Of a DNA stretch of 64,000 bases, positions 49,211 through 57,883 are shown piece by piece. The stretch spans positions 7,316,001 through 7,380,000 of the forward strand of contig NZ_CP089312.1 of NCBI RefSeq assembly GCF_021545335.1, read 5' to 3'. Every line of letters starts with the position of its first letter. Position 1 is the stretch's first letter. Origin of the DNA: Streptomyces sp. GQFP (GTDB lineage Bacteria; Actinomycetota; Actinomycetes; Streptomycetales; Streptomycetaceae). The position numbers and the translations under genes are program-made. The notes below the pieces were generated by a model that did no database searches, was not told the DNA's origin, and saw only the letters and a list, made by a program, of their open reading frames with translations.

Positions 49211-50447
49211 CGTCCCTCTCGCAGTCCTGTTCGGCGTAGCGCAGCAGGGCCTCGGTGTGGACCGCGAGACGGAATGCGTGCTCCCTCGCCGCCCTGAGTC
49301 CCTCGCCCGGAGGGACGTCGCGGGCCTCCTGAGAGCGCTCGATCACTTCACCGCATGCGGCCCACCCCCGACTCCCGGAGGCGAGTGATTCCAAGTGGAT
49401 CGAGACGTAGGGGACGAGCGTCGTGACGTAGCCGCCGAGCGCTCGCGTGACCGCCGCGAGGGTAGGCGGATGCGGGTACACCCCCGCTTGCTCCCAGGAC
49501 TTCGCCGCACGAATGGCCTCGCGGATACGCGTCGAATCGAACCCAGCGCACACAGCCCTGTCCCAGCCATCGACCACGTCGTCAAAGGCGTCGACAGCAG
49601 GAAGGACGGCGAGCAGCTCACGCCCGACCTCGGACATCCGCCGGTGCAGGAACGCCGCACGCCCGGCGTCGCCGGGAATCTCTTCGTCGAGCAGGCCACG
49701 CACGCGTACGACCAGTCGATCATCTTCCAGAGGAGGCTCGTTGGCATCGACGGGAACAATTGCTCCGAGAAGTCGCATCAAGTGGCCGCGCATGAGCAGT
49801 AGTTGAACGTGTCGCTCGTCCGGGTCTTCGCTGACGGAGGCAGCCTCAGCGAAGACCAGTCTGGTCACTTCGCGGTGAAGGGCCTCCTGCACCGCGAGAG
49901 GCGACGGTCCGGGTGCGAGGGTTGATACAGCGGTCCTCAGGTCACGGCCCAGTTCCCTGAATGAGCCCTCCGGCCAGGACACGCCGTCCACCTGCCCACC
50001 GCCGACTGCGGGGGCCGAGGTTGTGGTGCGAGGCATAAGGACAACTCCAATAGCGAGATCCGAAGTTGGCGATCGGGATGTCGCCTCGGCGGCCCCCAAA
50101 GAGGAGCCGCCGAGGCATTTCGAGCCGCCACTCGCCGACAAGGGCGGTTCGTTCAAGGAAGACACGGTGCGGTGAGTTACACGGGCATCGTTCAGGGAGT
50201 TCGGAGACGCCGGTACCGCCGCACAGGACTTGGGCGGGACGTCCTGGGACGTCCCGTTGCCGGGATCACTATCGGGGCCAAGTAACCCACCTGCGGTGTG
50301 CCGTTGAGGCTGAGGCGTTCTGTTGTGGCTCTCAGGTGGCGCTGTTGAGGACATCGGAGGGGATGGGGATGCAGCTAGTGGATTCATCTCGTCGGTGGAG
50401 CGTCGCTGGCTCAGTCCTGCTGCGGTTTCAGGCGTGACTGGGGTCAT
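49203..50447 (-). CDS. Hypothetical protein with disordered N-terminus
   Basis: 414 residues. The ATG has AAGGAGG five bases upstream and overlaps the ATP-binding gene's stop as TGATG, so this start is well supported even though an internal ATG (50036) would give a compact 277-residue protein. The first about 140 residues are Ser/Pro-rich and low complexity. The rest is helical (LHREVTRLVFAEAASVSEDP, LLLMRGHLMRLLGAIVPVDA, YVTTLVPYVSIHLESL), faintly like DUF6415-type proteins seen near natural-product genes; that similarity is weak. It is translationally coupled to the intron-split regulator. Confidence 0.65.
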   Translation of the reverse strand: MTPVTPETAAGLSQRRSTDEMNPLAASPSPPMSSTAPPESHNRTPQPQRHTAGGLLGPDSDPGNGTSQDVPPKSCAAVPASPNSLNDARVTHRTVSSLNEPPLSASGGSKCLGGSSLGAAEATSRSPTSDLAIGVVLMPRTTTSAPAVGGGQVDGVSWPEGSFRELGRDLRTAVSTLAPGPSPLAVQEALHREVTRLVFAEAASVSEDPDERHVQLLLMRGHLMRLLGAIVPVDANEPPLEDDRLVVRVRGLLDEEIPGDAGRAAFLHRRMSEVGRELLAVLPAVDAFDDVVDGWDRAVCAGFDSTRIREAIRAAKSWEQAGVYPHPPTLAAVTRALGGYVTTLVPYVSIHLESLASGSRGWAACGEVIERSQEARDVPPGEGLRAAREHAFRLAVHTEALLRYAEQDCERDGE

Positions 50448-50682
50448 CACGACCTCCTTGCAGGGACGCGGAAGACGCACCATGTCGTCCTGCCGTCGTC
50501 GCTGACGCCCCACTCTCGTGAGAGGACGGCGATGAGGAACAGGCCGCGTCCCGACAGGTCCTCGTCGTCAGCGGGGCGCAGTGTGGCTGGGGTGGGGTTG
50601 TCGTCAGTGACCTCGATCCGCAATTCGCCGTCGGGGTACTGGATCCGAAGTCCCACGTCTCCGGTTCCGTGTTCGAGTACCG
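50447..50682 (-). CDS. 3' exon of an intron-split RsbW-like ATP-binding gene
   Basis: Codes for the C-terminal half of a GHKL-type ATP-binding protein: HGTGDVGLRIQYPDGELRIE, VTDDNPTPATLRP (G1 box) and LSGRGLFLIAVLSREWGV (G2 box). The N box lies in the 5' exon at 53142-53346. Removing the intron joins ...ACCAACGCCA to CGGTACTCGAACAC, giving ELVTNATVLEHGTG, which is what intact family members look like. Its stop overlaps the ATG of the downstream gene. Unless spliced, this piece lacks a start. Confidence 0.85.
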
Positions 50683-50738
50683 GTAGGCCACTGGCGAGGT
50701 GTCCGCTGAACGGATCCTTCTCCAGTGGCCCCCGGTCC

Positions 50739-50773
50739 GAACCCGCCGTGCACCCTTTCGATGCAGCGGGCTC
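50739..50773 (-). ncRNA. Group II intron ribozyme domain V
   Basis: A 35-base hairpin starting GAGCCCGCTGCATC, a GAAA tetraloop, then GTGCACGGCGGGTTC. It matches the conserved domain V shape and loop of group II introns and lies about 55 bases from the 3' splice site, as expected. The catalytic triad AGC/AGC-type bases near the stem start read AGC here. Confidence 0.88.
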
Positions 50774-50795
50774 TCCAGTGACTTGTGCGTGTTCC

Positions 50796-52607
50796 TCATC
50801 CTTGGTCCGCATGGATCCCTCCGTGGCAAGGCGGGCAGACCACGAGAGTTCTGCGCCGCTTCTTGAGCATCAGCTGTGCCCATGCGGTCCGTTCACCCTT
50901 GCCGTGAAGCCCTGCGAGGGAGCGAACTTGGTGTACTTCCACCGAAGATCGCTCATCGCAGAGTTCGCACCATCCCTTGCGGAGCCGGTCGATGAGCTGA
51001 CTGCCGCGCGGGCGGCTGCGGGGGGTGAACTGGGTGGGCGGCAGGTCGTCGATGACGGCCGTCCGCTTGCGGGTGAGGGGAATACCACCGAACCGTGCGA
51101 TCAGTGGTTTTCTGCCTGGCCGTTCGACCCGGGCCTCGAAGCACCTGCGTGGTCCTTGGGGTGTCTTGATGGTGGTTTTGTACTTGTTGGCCATCGTCGT
51201 CACCCTCGACCGGTGCTTGGCGGCCAGGGTCTTGAGCAGGGAGGTCAGCATGACCCCCTTGAGCCGGTCGAGTCTCCAGACGTCGCCGGCCAGCAGGTAG
51301 TACTGAACGATGCCCCGGTACTGCGCTCCGTAGATGCCGACGATGTCAAGGGGTGTGCATACGGTCAGCGGGAGCAGGTGCGCGGGTTTTCCGTGCTTGA
51401 GGAAGGGGGCGCATTTGGCTTTGATCACGTCCTTGGGCACCCGGAGTTGGATCTTCCCGTTGATGGAGCGTGCACCACGGTTGATGCGGCCGCCCCGGGA
51501 GATCTTGTCGTCGGCGTGCTGGACGGTGATCTCGTAGCCGAGGAACCGTGCGGCCTGGGTGCGGCCGTGGGTGATCAGGGTCTTGTCCTGGTTCAGTTCC
51601 AGCTTGAGGTCATCGCGCAGGAACTCGACCAGACGTTGTTTGATCGTCTCGGCTTCTGCCTTGGGTCCGGTGAACCCGAGGAGGTGGTCGTCCGCGTAGC
51701 GGATATAGCGCAGTCTGCGGTAGCCGGGATCTTGTGGATCACCGGCCGGAAGGCTGCGTAACTGCTTGCGCCATGCGCGGACTTGAGCGGACTCGGTGTG
51801 CTCCTTTCGGTAGGCGAGCCGCTTCCTTTCGGCGTTGATCGCGTTCTCCAGGTCTCGGTATGCCTGGTTCTTGCGCCTGGCTTTCCCTCGGGTGTATTCC
51901 GGGATGAGAACTGTCTCGACGAAGGTGTCCAGCCGGTCCAGGTAAATATTGGACAGGAGAGGGGAGAGGACGCCGCCCTGCGGGGCTCCCGACAAGGTGG
52001 CATGCCATTTCCAGTCCTCCAAGTATCCCGCCTGGAACATCTGTTGAATCAGGCGTAGGAGCCGGTTGTCGTGGATCTTCTCCGCCAGGATCGCCGCCAT
52101 GACGTCATGGTCGAGCGATCCGAAGCAGTCGGAGATATCTCCCTCGACGAACCAGGTCGTCCCTGTCCAGTTGTATGTCACCTCGGACAGCGCCGTGTGA
52201 CAGCCCCGGCCGGGACGGAAACCGTGTGAACGGCCAGAGAAGCGGGGCTCGTAATACGCCTCCAGCAGGAGGCGGATCACTTCGCCCACGAGCTTGTCCG
52301 ACCAGGACGGCAGGCCCAGCGGCCTCAATTTCCCGTTGGACTTCGGGATGTGTGTGCGCCGCACGGGTTTGAAGCGGTAGCGCTCGTGGCGCATGGCTTC
52401 GATGATGCGTCCGATCTTGGCTTCGGACATGCCGTCCGCGGTCTCCCCGCAGACCCCGGGGGTCATCGCACCATGGTTGGCATAGATGCGCCCGTAGGCG
52501 AGCAGATACAGGTTCGGGTTGAACAGCTGTCGATACAGTTCGCTGCACGGCAGGCCCTGCCTGCCGCGTTCACGCAGGACATCAAGTACCGTTTCGGCGT
52601 TCTGCAT
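50796..52607 (-). CDS. ltrA: Group II intron reverse transcriptase/maturase with HNH endonuclease
   Basis: 603 residues from an ATG behind GGGAGG. RT motifs are intact: KLRPLGLPSWSDKLVGEVI, HGFRPGRGCHTALSEV, FVEGDISDCFGSLDHDV, GAPQGGVLSPLLSNIYLDRL and RYIRYADDHLLGFTG (YADD catalytic site). A maturase (X) domain follows with LVPLTVCTPLDIVGIYG-like sequence (here LLPLTVCTPLDIVGIYGA). The C-terminal HNH nuclease has CELCDERSSVEVHQVRSLAG and VVCPPCHGGIHADQG. The protein would splice the intron and insert it into new sites. No frameshifts, so activity is plausible. Confidence 0.95.
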   Translation of the reverse strand: MQNAETVLDVLRERGRQGLPCSELYRQLFNPNLYLLAYGRIYANHGAMTPGVCGETADGMSEAKIGRIIEAMRHERYRFKPVRRTHIPKSNGKLRPLGLPSWSDKLVGEVIRLLLEAYYEPRFSGRSHGFRPGRGCHTALSEVTYNWTGTTWFVEGDISDCFGSLDHDVMAAILAEKIHDNRLLRLIQQMFQAGYLEDWKWHATLSGAPQGGVLSPLLSNIYLDRLDTFVETVLIPEYTRGKARRKNQAYRDLENAINAERKRLAYRKEHTESAQVRAWRKQLRSLPAGDPQDPGYRRLRYIRYADDHLLGFTGPKAEAETIKQRLVEFLRDDLKLELNQDKTLITHGRTQAARFLGYEITVQHADDKISRGGRINRGARSINGKIQLRVPKDVIKAKCAPFLKHGKPAHLLPLTVCTPLDIVGIYGAQYRGIVQYYLLAGDVWRLDRLKGVMLTSLLKTLAAKHRSRVTTMANKYKTTIKTPQGPRRCFEARVERPGRKPLIARFGGIPLTRKRTAVIDDLPPTQFTPRSRPRGSQLIDRLRKGWCELCDERSSVEVHQVRSLAGLHGKGERTAWAQLMLKKRRRTLVVCPPCHGGIHADQG

Positions 52608-53141
52608 TACGCATACCTCCCAGCATCGTGATGTCCGATCACCTGGCCCCCTTCGCCCTGTGAGCGGCTTTCCCGCCCGCCTTGGCAGGTCGTTACTCCT
52701 GCGACTACTACGGGGCCTCCGTCACCATGGGGCTCGCGCCCTTTAGGTGATCCCATGTTCATCTCTGTTGTACGTATCTAGCGCGACTTAGGCGCCCCAC
52801 TCATCTCCTTTAATTCCCTCACTGGGAATCATTCCGCGACCCGAAGGGTGCGATGGATATGCAATTACTCCACCGCAGGGTGCGGCGCCGGTGACAAGTG
52901 CAGATTTCCGGCGGATGTTACACATTGCATCCTTTGGAGATTGGGGTTCAGGCAGTACAGCTTTCGCCATATCGCGCGGGTCCCTCAGCGCCTCGCTTCC
53001 GCACTTGAACACGAGCGCTGATTTTCTGGCATGCTACGGTCCCCTTTTCCTTTCGGATCCAGGTAAGCCATCGGACCCAGGAACCTCCCTTCAGTTCCTC
53101 CCGGTTGGACCGGGGATACAACAGAGCGCCTCATGGCGCAC

Positions 53142-53346
53142 TGGCGTTGGTGACCAGCTCGGAGACGGCGAGCACGATGTTCTCGGCCAGTTCGCCGTTC
53201 ACGTTCCACAGGCGCAGGAATTCGCGGGTGGTCCGGCGTGCCTGTCTGACAAGGGCTGGGGCAGAGGCGAAGGCCAAGTCGAAGGCACGCGACGTCTGCG
53301 GCGGCGCCTTCGTGGCAGCCGGCGCGACGGCTGTAGCGGGGCTCAT
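53142..53346 (-). CDS. 5' exon of the intron-split RsbW-like ATP-binding gene
   Basis: Starts at an ATG with GGGAGG seven bases upstream. It codes for residues 1-68: MSPATAVAPAATKAPPQTSR, a helix (SAPALVRQARRTTREFLRLW) and IVLAVSELVTNA, the N box of HATPase_c_2 proteins. Without splicing the frame ends four codons later in the intron (ASAP then stop). With the 3' exon the protein is 146 residues, the normal length for this family of anti-sigma/serine-kinase switches in Streptomyces. Confidence 0.85.
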
Positions 53347-53564
53347 CGAGGGCCTCCCGAGTGGGCGGTGTGGGGGATCGTGCGGCATGCGTCGTCATTG
53401 CGTCGCGTGACACGCCTCGGTCCGTCGATCACCAGACGTGTTCGCACGGTGACAAGCGAACACCGTGTGGCGCCGCAAGGGGAAGGAAGTTTCAACGAAG
53501 TTGACCCGTCAGTAACTCTGATTGGGGTGCCGGAGGAACGGACGGTCCTGAGATGCTGGGCGGC

Positions 53565-54356
53565 ATGGCAACTCTTGATGGAAACCCCGTGTCCGCAGAC
53601 GACTTGCTCCCCCTGGCTCTGACCAACTTCGGTCACTTCACGTCCATGCGCGTCGATGGCGATGGCAGCATCCGGGGCCTCACGCTGCACATGGAACGGC
53701 TCGTACGGGACTGCAAGACCGTGTGGGGCGCGGATCTGGACACCGCACTTGTTCGCGATTACGTCCGCCGGGGCCTGGAGGGGCAGAGCGGCCCGTGCGT
53801 CGTCCGAGTCACGGTGTACGACCCGAAGGTCGAGATGGGACACCCGGTCGACGCTGATGAGCCGCACGTGATGGTGTCCGTGCGCAGTGCCGGCGCCCTG
53901 CCCCCAGAACCGCTGCGTGCCATGAGCGTGCCGTACGAGCGTGACCTGCCCGAGGTGAAGCATGTCGGTCTCTTCGGTGCCCTGCATGCCCGAGGGGTAG
54001 CGCAGCGCGCAGGGTTCGGCGACGCCCTGTTCGTCGGCCGCGAAGGTCTCGTGAGCGAGGGCGGCACCTGGAACGCTGCCTTCATCGACGGCAACGGGAC
54101 GGTGGTGTGGCCGCAGGCGGCCGTCCTGCCCGGTGTGACGATGGCCCTCCTCCAGAAGCACGCCAATGGCGTCGAGCACCGCACCGCCCCCGTCACCCTC
54201 GATCAGGCCAAGCGCATGGCGGCGGGCTTCGCGACGAACACCAGCATCGGGGTTCGGGCTCTGTCGGCGATCGACGACAAGGAACTGCCGACCGAACACC
54301 CCGTGCTGGCTGCGCTCCGTGAGACGTACCTGTCCATCCCCGGCGAGACTCTGTAG
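53565..54356 (+). CDS. Class IV aminotransferase-fold protein
   Basis: 263 residues from the ATG of MATLDGNPVSADDLLPLALT; another ATG lies four codons upstream. Fold-type IV PLP features are LTNFGHFTSMRVDGDGSIRG, HMERLVRDCKTVWG, LPEVKHVGLFGALHARGVAQ (the Lys that would hold PLP), GREGLVSEGGTWNAAFIDGN and VLPGVTMALLQKH. Relatives include branched-chain aminotransferases and aminodeoxychorismate lyase. Divergent from the intron-split gene; 15 bases from the HTH-SUMF1 gene, so likely co-transcribed. Confidence 0.85.
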   Translation: MATLDGNPVSADDLLPLALTNFGHFTSMRVDGDGSIRGLTLHMERLVRDCKTVWGADLDTALVRDYVRRGLEGQSGPCVVRVTVYDPKVEMGHPVDADEPHVMVSVRSAGALPPEPLRAMSVPYERDLPEVKHVGLFGALHARGVAQRAGFGDALFVGREGLVSEGGTWNAAFIDGNGTVVWPQAAVLPGVTMALLQKHANGVEHRTAPVTLDQAKRMAAGFATNTSIGVRALSAIDDKELPTEHPVLAALRETYLSIPGETL

Positions 54357-54371
54357 CCGTAGGGGGCGAGC

Positions 54372-55295
54372 GTGACAACGGGGGTCACACGGTGGACCGG
54401 CCGGGAAGTCGCCTTGCTGCGCGAAGCGCTGCGCATGAACGGCAAGGACTTCGCCGCCAAGGTCGGCATCAGCACCAGGCAGCTCGTGAACTGGGAGGGG
54501 CGGGGTGAGTCGATCAAGCCCCACCCCAACAACCAGGCCGCGCTGGACACCCTGCTCTCCACGTCGTCCCCCGACACCCAGTGGCGGTTCGCTCAGCTCC
54601 TCACCGAACAGGCCGCGGTGGGGCACGACGAGCGAACCGAGGAGCTGCTGCGCCGCGACCCGCGCACCATAAGACATCCGGTCGACGGCAAGGTCATGGT
54701 GCTGATCGAGGAAGGCATCTACCTGTCTGGCGCAGAAGATACGTCGATTTGGGTGGACGCGTACAGGATCGACGTCTACCCGACGACGAACCTCGATTAC
54801 GAGCAGTTCATCCGCGACACAGGGCACCGGCCCCCGCAGCACTGGACCGGGCGGCGCTGCCCCAGCGCCCTGTACGACCATCCCGTGGTCTGGGTGACGT
54901 GGCACGACGCTGACGCGTACGCCCGCTGGGCGGGCAAGGCGCTGCCCACCGTCAACCAGTGGGAGAAGGCGGCCCGCGGCCCGAAGGGGCGCGCCTACCC
55001 CTGGGGCAGCGATCCCACCGCCGCGAAGTGCAATACCGCAGAATCGGGCATCGGCGGCACGACGTCTGTGACTCGCTACCAGTCCGGAGTAAGCCCATAC
55101 GGGGCTTTCGACCTGTGCGGAAACGTGTGGGAGTGGTGCTCTACGCCGGGAATCGACGGGCCGGACCGGTACCAGCTGAAGGGGTCCGCGTTCAGCAGCC
55201 CGTTCGAGCGTGGCGCGCCGGCGCTCGCGAACGCGGCCAACTCCACGATGAAGGACAACGACACCGGGTTCCGCTGCATCGCAGCCGCCCAGTAG
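54372..55295 (+). CDS. HTH-SUMF1 fusion protein (formylglycine-enzyme fold without active Cys)
   Basis: 307 residues from a GTG. Residues about 8-60 form an XRE-type HTH (REALRMNGKDFAAKVGISTR, QLVNWEGRG). Residues about 95-305 match the FGE/SUMF1 fold: DAYRIDVYPTTNLDYEQFIR, PVVWVTWHDADAYARWAGKA, LPTVNQWEKAARGPKGRAYP, DLCGNVWEWCS and DTGFRCIAAAQ. The segment where formylglycine-generating enzymes carry their active Cys pair has none (FERGAPALANAANSTMKD), so sulfatase activation is unlikely. It may be a regulator with a ligand-binding SUMF1 domain. Confidence 0.85.
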   Translation: MTTGVTRWTGREVALLREALRMNGKDFAAKVGISTRQLVNWEGRGESIKPHPNNQAALDTLLSTSSPDTQWRFAQLLTEQAAVGHDERTEELLRRDPRTIRHPVDGKVMVLIEEGIYLSGAEDTSIWVDAYRIDVYPTTNLDYEQFIRDTGHRPPQHWTGRRCPSALYDHPVVWVTWHDADAYARWAGKALPTVNQWEKAARGPKGRAYPWGSDPTAAKCNTAESGIGGTTSVTRYQSGVSPYGAFDLCGNVWEWCSTPGIDGPDRYQLKGSAFSSPFERGAPALANAANSTMKDNDTGFRCIAAAQ

Positions 55296-55644
55296 CTCGG
55301 CGCTGGGCGAGGCCGTGGTGAGCCAGACCGAGCGTGCGCTCAGAGCGTGACTGTCCTCGGGAAGAACTTCGGCCTTCTCTCGGGCAAGAAGGAGAGAGCC
55401 TCGACCCGACAGCCTGGCTGCGTTGCAGAGTCGGTCTCGCCTCAGCCAAGCTCCGGCCGCCGGGATGGCCCTCCTCGTGAGCAGGGGCGGTGCCGCCCTG
55501 CGGAACGTCGTCATGGGCCCATCGCATCGCGTGTCCGGGCCCCGGACCAGGGGAATCCGGAGGGGGAAAAATCTGTCAAGGGGGGAAACTGGAGGGGGAA
55601 CTGAAGCCATGATTGGATTCCGCCCCCGGACAGAGGTCACACTC
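55296..55644. other. Intergenic region with purine-rich direct repeats
   Basis: No gene is visible on either strand; open frames here have no start or conserved content. The last 90 bases before the XRE regulator hold a run of G/A-rich repeats (separate entry). The first part is unremarkable GC-rich DNA. It presumably carries the XRE gene's promoter. Confidence 0.5.
55559..55600 (+). repeat. Direct repeats GGAGGGGGAA upstream of an XRE regulator
   Basis: GGAGGGGGAA occurs exactly at 55559-55568 and 55591-55600, 32 bases apart (about three helical turns), with an imperfect GGGGGGAAAC between them. They end nine bases before a possible ATG (55609) and 45 bases before the chosen start (55645). 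They could be operator sites; the second copy could instead serve as a ribosome site. Confidence 0.45.
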
Positions 55645-56886
55645 ATGGCAGATCCGTTCGCCGAACTGCTCCTCCGGCTCCGGAAGGACGCAGGCCGGAC
55701 ACAGGAGCAGCAGGCAGCCGCCATCAACGCTGTCTCCGGCCGGGACACCATGACCCGTCGAGAGATCAGCCGCTACGAGCAGTTCGAGAACATCCCGACC
55801 AACCACACGCTTGAACAGATCGCGGCGGCCTGCGGCGTCTCATCCGAGGACTTGAGGCGGGAGGCCAAGGACGCTCGCGCCAGGAAGAGAAAGGAATACG
55901 CCCGTGAAGAGGAGGACCAGGAGGACGTGAAGCGCCGCACGATGCTGGGGGGCGCCGCCATCGGAGTGAGCGCGGCTGCCGAGCCATGGGGACGGCTGGC
56001 CCTCGCCCTCAGTAAGGGTTCCAAGGCCGACGCGCCTTCCGTGGCCGCTCTCGTCGACCGAGCCGCTGAGTTGCACATCCAAGAACTCGGAATCAGTGCA
56101 CGCCGGTTGCAGCGCACGGTCGAGTCTCACCTTGACGCGATCACGGCTGCTTTGCCCCGTGCCGGCGAGCACGAACGGGCTCTTACGATCGCCGCCGGAG
56201 AAACCGCAGCCCTGGCCGGGTGGGTGGCCTGGGACCTGGGGGAGACCAACAAGGCTGATGCCTATTACCAGGTCACGTCGGAGTGTGCATCGGCTGCCGG
56301 ACACCCTCCGCTCCGAGCCCTGGCCCTGACCTACGCCAGCTACGGAGCTCCGACGCCCAAGGAGAGGCTGAGGCTTCTTTCCCAGGCATCCCAGGACGTT
56401 CGAGGCCACGGCAACGCCACGGCCGCCGCCTGGGTGCTCGGCAGGCACGCGGAGGAGGCCGCGGCGCTCGGCGACGACACAGAGGCACTGCGTGCGTTGG
56501 AGCAAGCAGTCTTCGCCTACGATTTTGCGGATCACACAAGCGAGCAGGCGTGGGTCCGCTTCGTGACCCCTTACCGCATGGACTCACTGGCACTCTCCGT
56601 GTACGGACAGCTGGGACGATCCGAGCTGACGGCCACGGCCGACACCGCCATCGAACGCCTCGGGGATGGCCTATCGGATGGAGGCGTTGTCGTGCTCGGC
56701 GACCTCGCTTCCGCGCTGCTCCGCGGCGGAGATATCGAGCAAGGTGTCTACGTAACACGTCAGTTTGCGGCTGCGAGCCAGGCCAAGCCCAACACGATGG
56801 GCAAGGAGCGCGCCCGAGCCATCGCGACTTGGCTTCCCGACAACGAGCGAGAACTTGCCGATCACCTCAGGAAGTTCGCGTCTTGA
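55645..56886 (+). CDS. XRE-family regulator with helical-repeat C-terminus
   Basis: 413 residues from the ATG of MADPFAELLLRLRKDAGRTQ (GAGG eight bases upstream); an ATG 12 codons upstream is possible. The HTH (about 5-70) includes TMTRREISRYEQFENIPTNH. A twin-Arg-like RRTMLGGAAIGVSAAA at about 105 is probably an internal feature, not export. The remainder is TPR-like: ETAALAGWVAWDLGETNKAD, RALALTYASYGAPTPKERLR, GHGNATAAAWVLGRHAEEAA. This layout is common among Streptomyces developmental or antibiotic regulators (NsdA-like). Upstream purine repeats may be its binding site. Confidence 0.82.
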   Translation: MADPFAELLLRLRKDAGRTQEQQAAAINAVSGRDTMTRREISRYEQFENIPTNHTLEQIAAACGVSSEDLRREAKDARARKRKEYAREEEDQEDVKRRTMLGGAAIGVSAAAEPWGRLALALSKGSKADAPSVAALVDRAAELHIQELGISARRLQRTVESHLDAITAALPRAGEHERALTIAAGETAALAGWVAWDLGETNKADAYYQVTSECASAAGHPPLRALALTYASYGAPTPKERLRLLSQASQDVRGHGNATAAAWVLGRHAEEAAALGDDTEALRALEQAVFAYDFADHTSEQAWVRFVTPYRMDSLALSVYGQLGRSELTATADTAIERLGDGLSDGGVVVLGDLASALLRGGDIEQGVYVTRQFAAASQAKPNTMGKERARAIATWLPDNERELADHLRKFAS

Positions 56887-56932
56887 GGCTCGGGCCATAC
56901 CCAACGCAGAACTCGCCGAAGACGCGAGCGCG

Positions 56933-57256
56933 TCAGCGCTGGGTCGTCTCCTCAACGACCCAGGACAAGTAAGCGCTCGATCCGCCTGTCACGGGAAGGG
57001 TGACCCACTGCGGCACCTCGTACGAGTGCCTTTCGGACACCCACGCCTCCAGCTCCGGCAGCCGGCCCACGGTCGTCATGTACGAGATCCGCCACTCGCG
57101 CGCCGTCTCGATCTCGCTCTTCCACCAGTAGACGGCGGTGAACGGCGCGTCGATGTGAGCGCCGGCTGCCAGCTTGCTCTCAACCGCGCCCCGAGCCAGT
57201 GCCATCGCCTGGTCCTCGTCGTCTATGGTCGTCTGCGCAATCACGATGTCGGTCAT
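56933..57256 (-). CDS. cutA: CutA-family divalent-cation tolerance protein
   Basis: 107 residues from an ATG; a 32-codon upstream extension is rejected. CutA features: DIVIAQTTIDDEDQAMALAR, SKLAAGAHIDAPFTAVYWWK, ETAREWRISYMTTVGRLPEL and SYEVPQWVTLPVTGGSSAYL. CutA forms trimers of ferredoxin-like domains and is linked to copper tolerance in some bacteria. It converges on the XRE regulator gene. Confidence 0.93.
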   Translation of the reverse strand: MTDIVIAQTTIDDEDQAMALARGAVESKLAAGAHIDAPFTAVYWWKSEIETAREWRISYMTTVGRLPELEAWVSERHSYEVPQWVTLPVTGGSSAYLSWVVEETTQR

Positions 57257-57883
57257 GCCACTACCTCTCAAGCCGGGAGTAGCTGACCCTATCCAGCGGC
57301 TTCCCATGGGTGCTGCGCAGGTACCAGACCACGAGCTGACCAGAAGGCGCACGGGCCCGATGCTGCACTCATCCGGAGAGTTGGAGACTCGGGGCAGGGA
57401 TGGATGCCGGTGACCTCCGGCGCCCGTTGCCCGTAACCGCTGGGATCGACCCGCGAGGACGCGCAGGCGACATCCCTTAGCCGCGGCTCGGCTGCCCGGT
57501 CGTCGTCGTACGCAGCGACGCGCCCGACGCTCCGGAGAACCACCGCAACGAGTGGAAGCGTCGCGAAGACCGATTTACCCAACGGCCGTAGGGCTCAAGG
57601 TAGATAGACTCGGCGGAGTCCGGCAACGGGCACCCGAGTCGCTGCGGTCACAGGCGGCGTACGCATTGTTTCCTCATGCTCGGGAGGCCCCGCTGTGTCG
57701 TGTCTGCTGCCTGCTAGGTGCCGTCGATATCGCCCCGACGCCCTTGCCGAGGCGTTGACCGCAACCATGCCACTACCTGGCACGAGGCCGCGTTCCCAGA
57801 ACGGATCGTCCCGCACCCGTGGCCCTGCCTTGCGGCCCGTGCGGACAACTGCCCTTCGCCCTAGGCATGTAGAGAAGGAGAAG
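57257..57883. other. 627-base region without a convincing gene
   Basis: A minus-strand frame (57289-57582, MGKSVFATLPLVAVVLRSVG) has a hydrophobic start but no ribosome site and loses protein-like composition; it is not called. Plus-strand frames are open only because the DNA is GC-rich. The region must hold the promoters of cutA and of the NUDIX operon that starts with AGAGAAGGAG at 57871. No tRNA, repeat array or terminator was recognised. Confidence 0.5.

Larger units (their letters stand above)
50683..53141 (-). mobile_element. Group II intron, 2459 bp, encoding RT-HNH protein
   Basis: The 5' end (53141, minus strand) begins GTGCGCC, the group II GUGYG start. The 3' end closes with ...GGCCTAC, fitting the AY rule. 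Domain V lies at 50739-50773 (GAGCCCGCTGCATCGAAAGG and the paired strand, with a GAAA loop). A domain VI-like stem follows, GGCCACTGG paired with CCAGTGGCC at 50686-50730. The encoded protein (50796-52607) has RT and HNH domains, and the region 52608-53141 is the folded 5' ribozyme part. Ends were set by the host frame plus these signals. All elements needed for splicing and retrohoming appear present. Confidence 0.92.

Noticed and set aside
50683..53141. Exon-binding site assignment inside intron domain I
   Set aside because: A TGGCG segment in 52608-53141 could pair with the 5' exon end, but the match is too short to claim by eye.
54372..55295. Formylglycine-generating enzyme
   Set aside because: The SUMF1 fold is present, but the active Cys pair is missing and a DNA-binding domain is fused, so sulfatase activation is not supported.
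53343..55751. 802-codon open frame on the minus strand
   Set aside because: It is antisense to the aminotransferase and HTH-SUMF1 genes, has no family features, and follows from the high GC content.
57289..57582. 97-residue minus-strand protein with a signal-like start
   Set aside because: No ribosome site, no family, and composition typical of chance frames.
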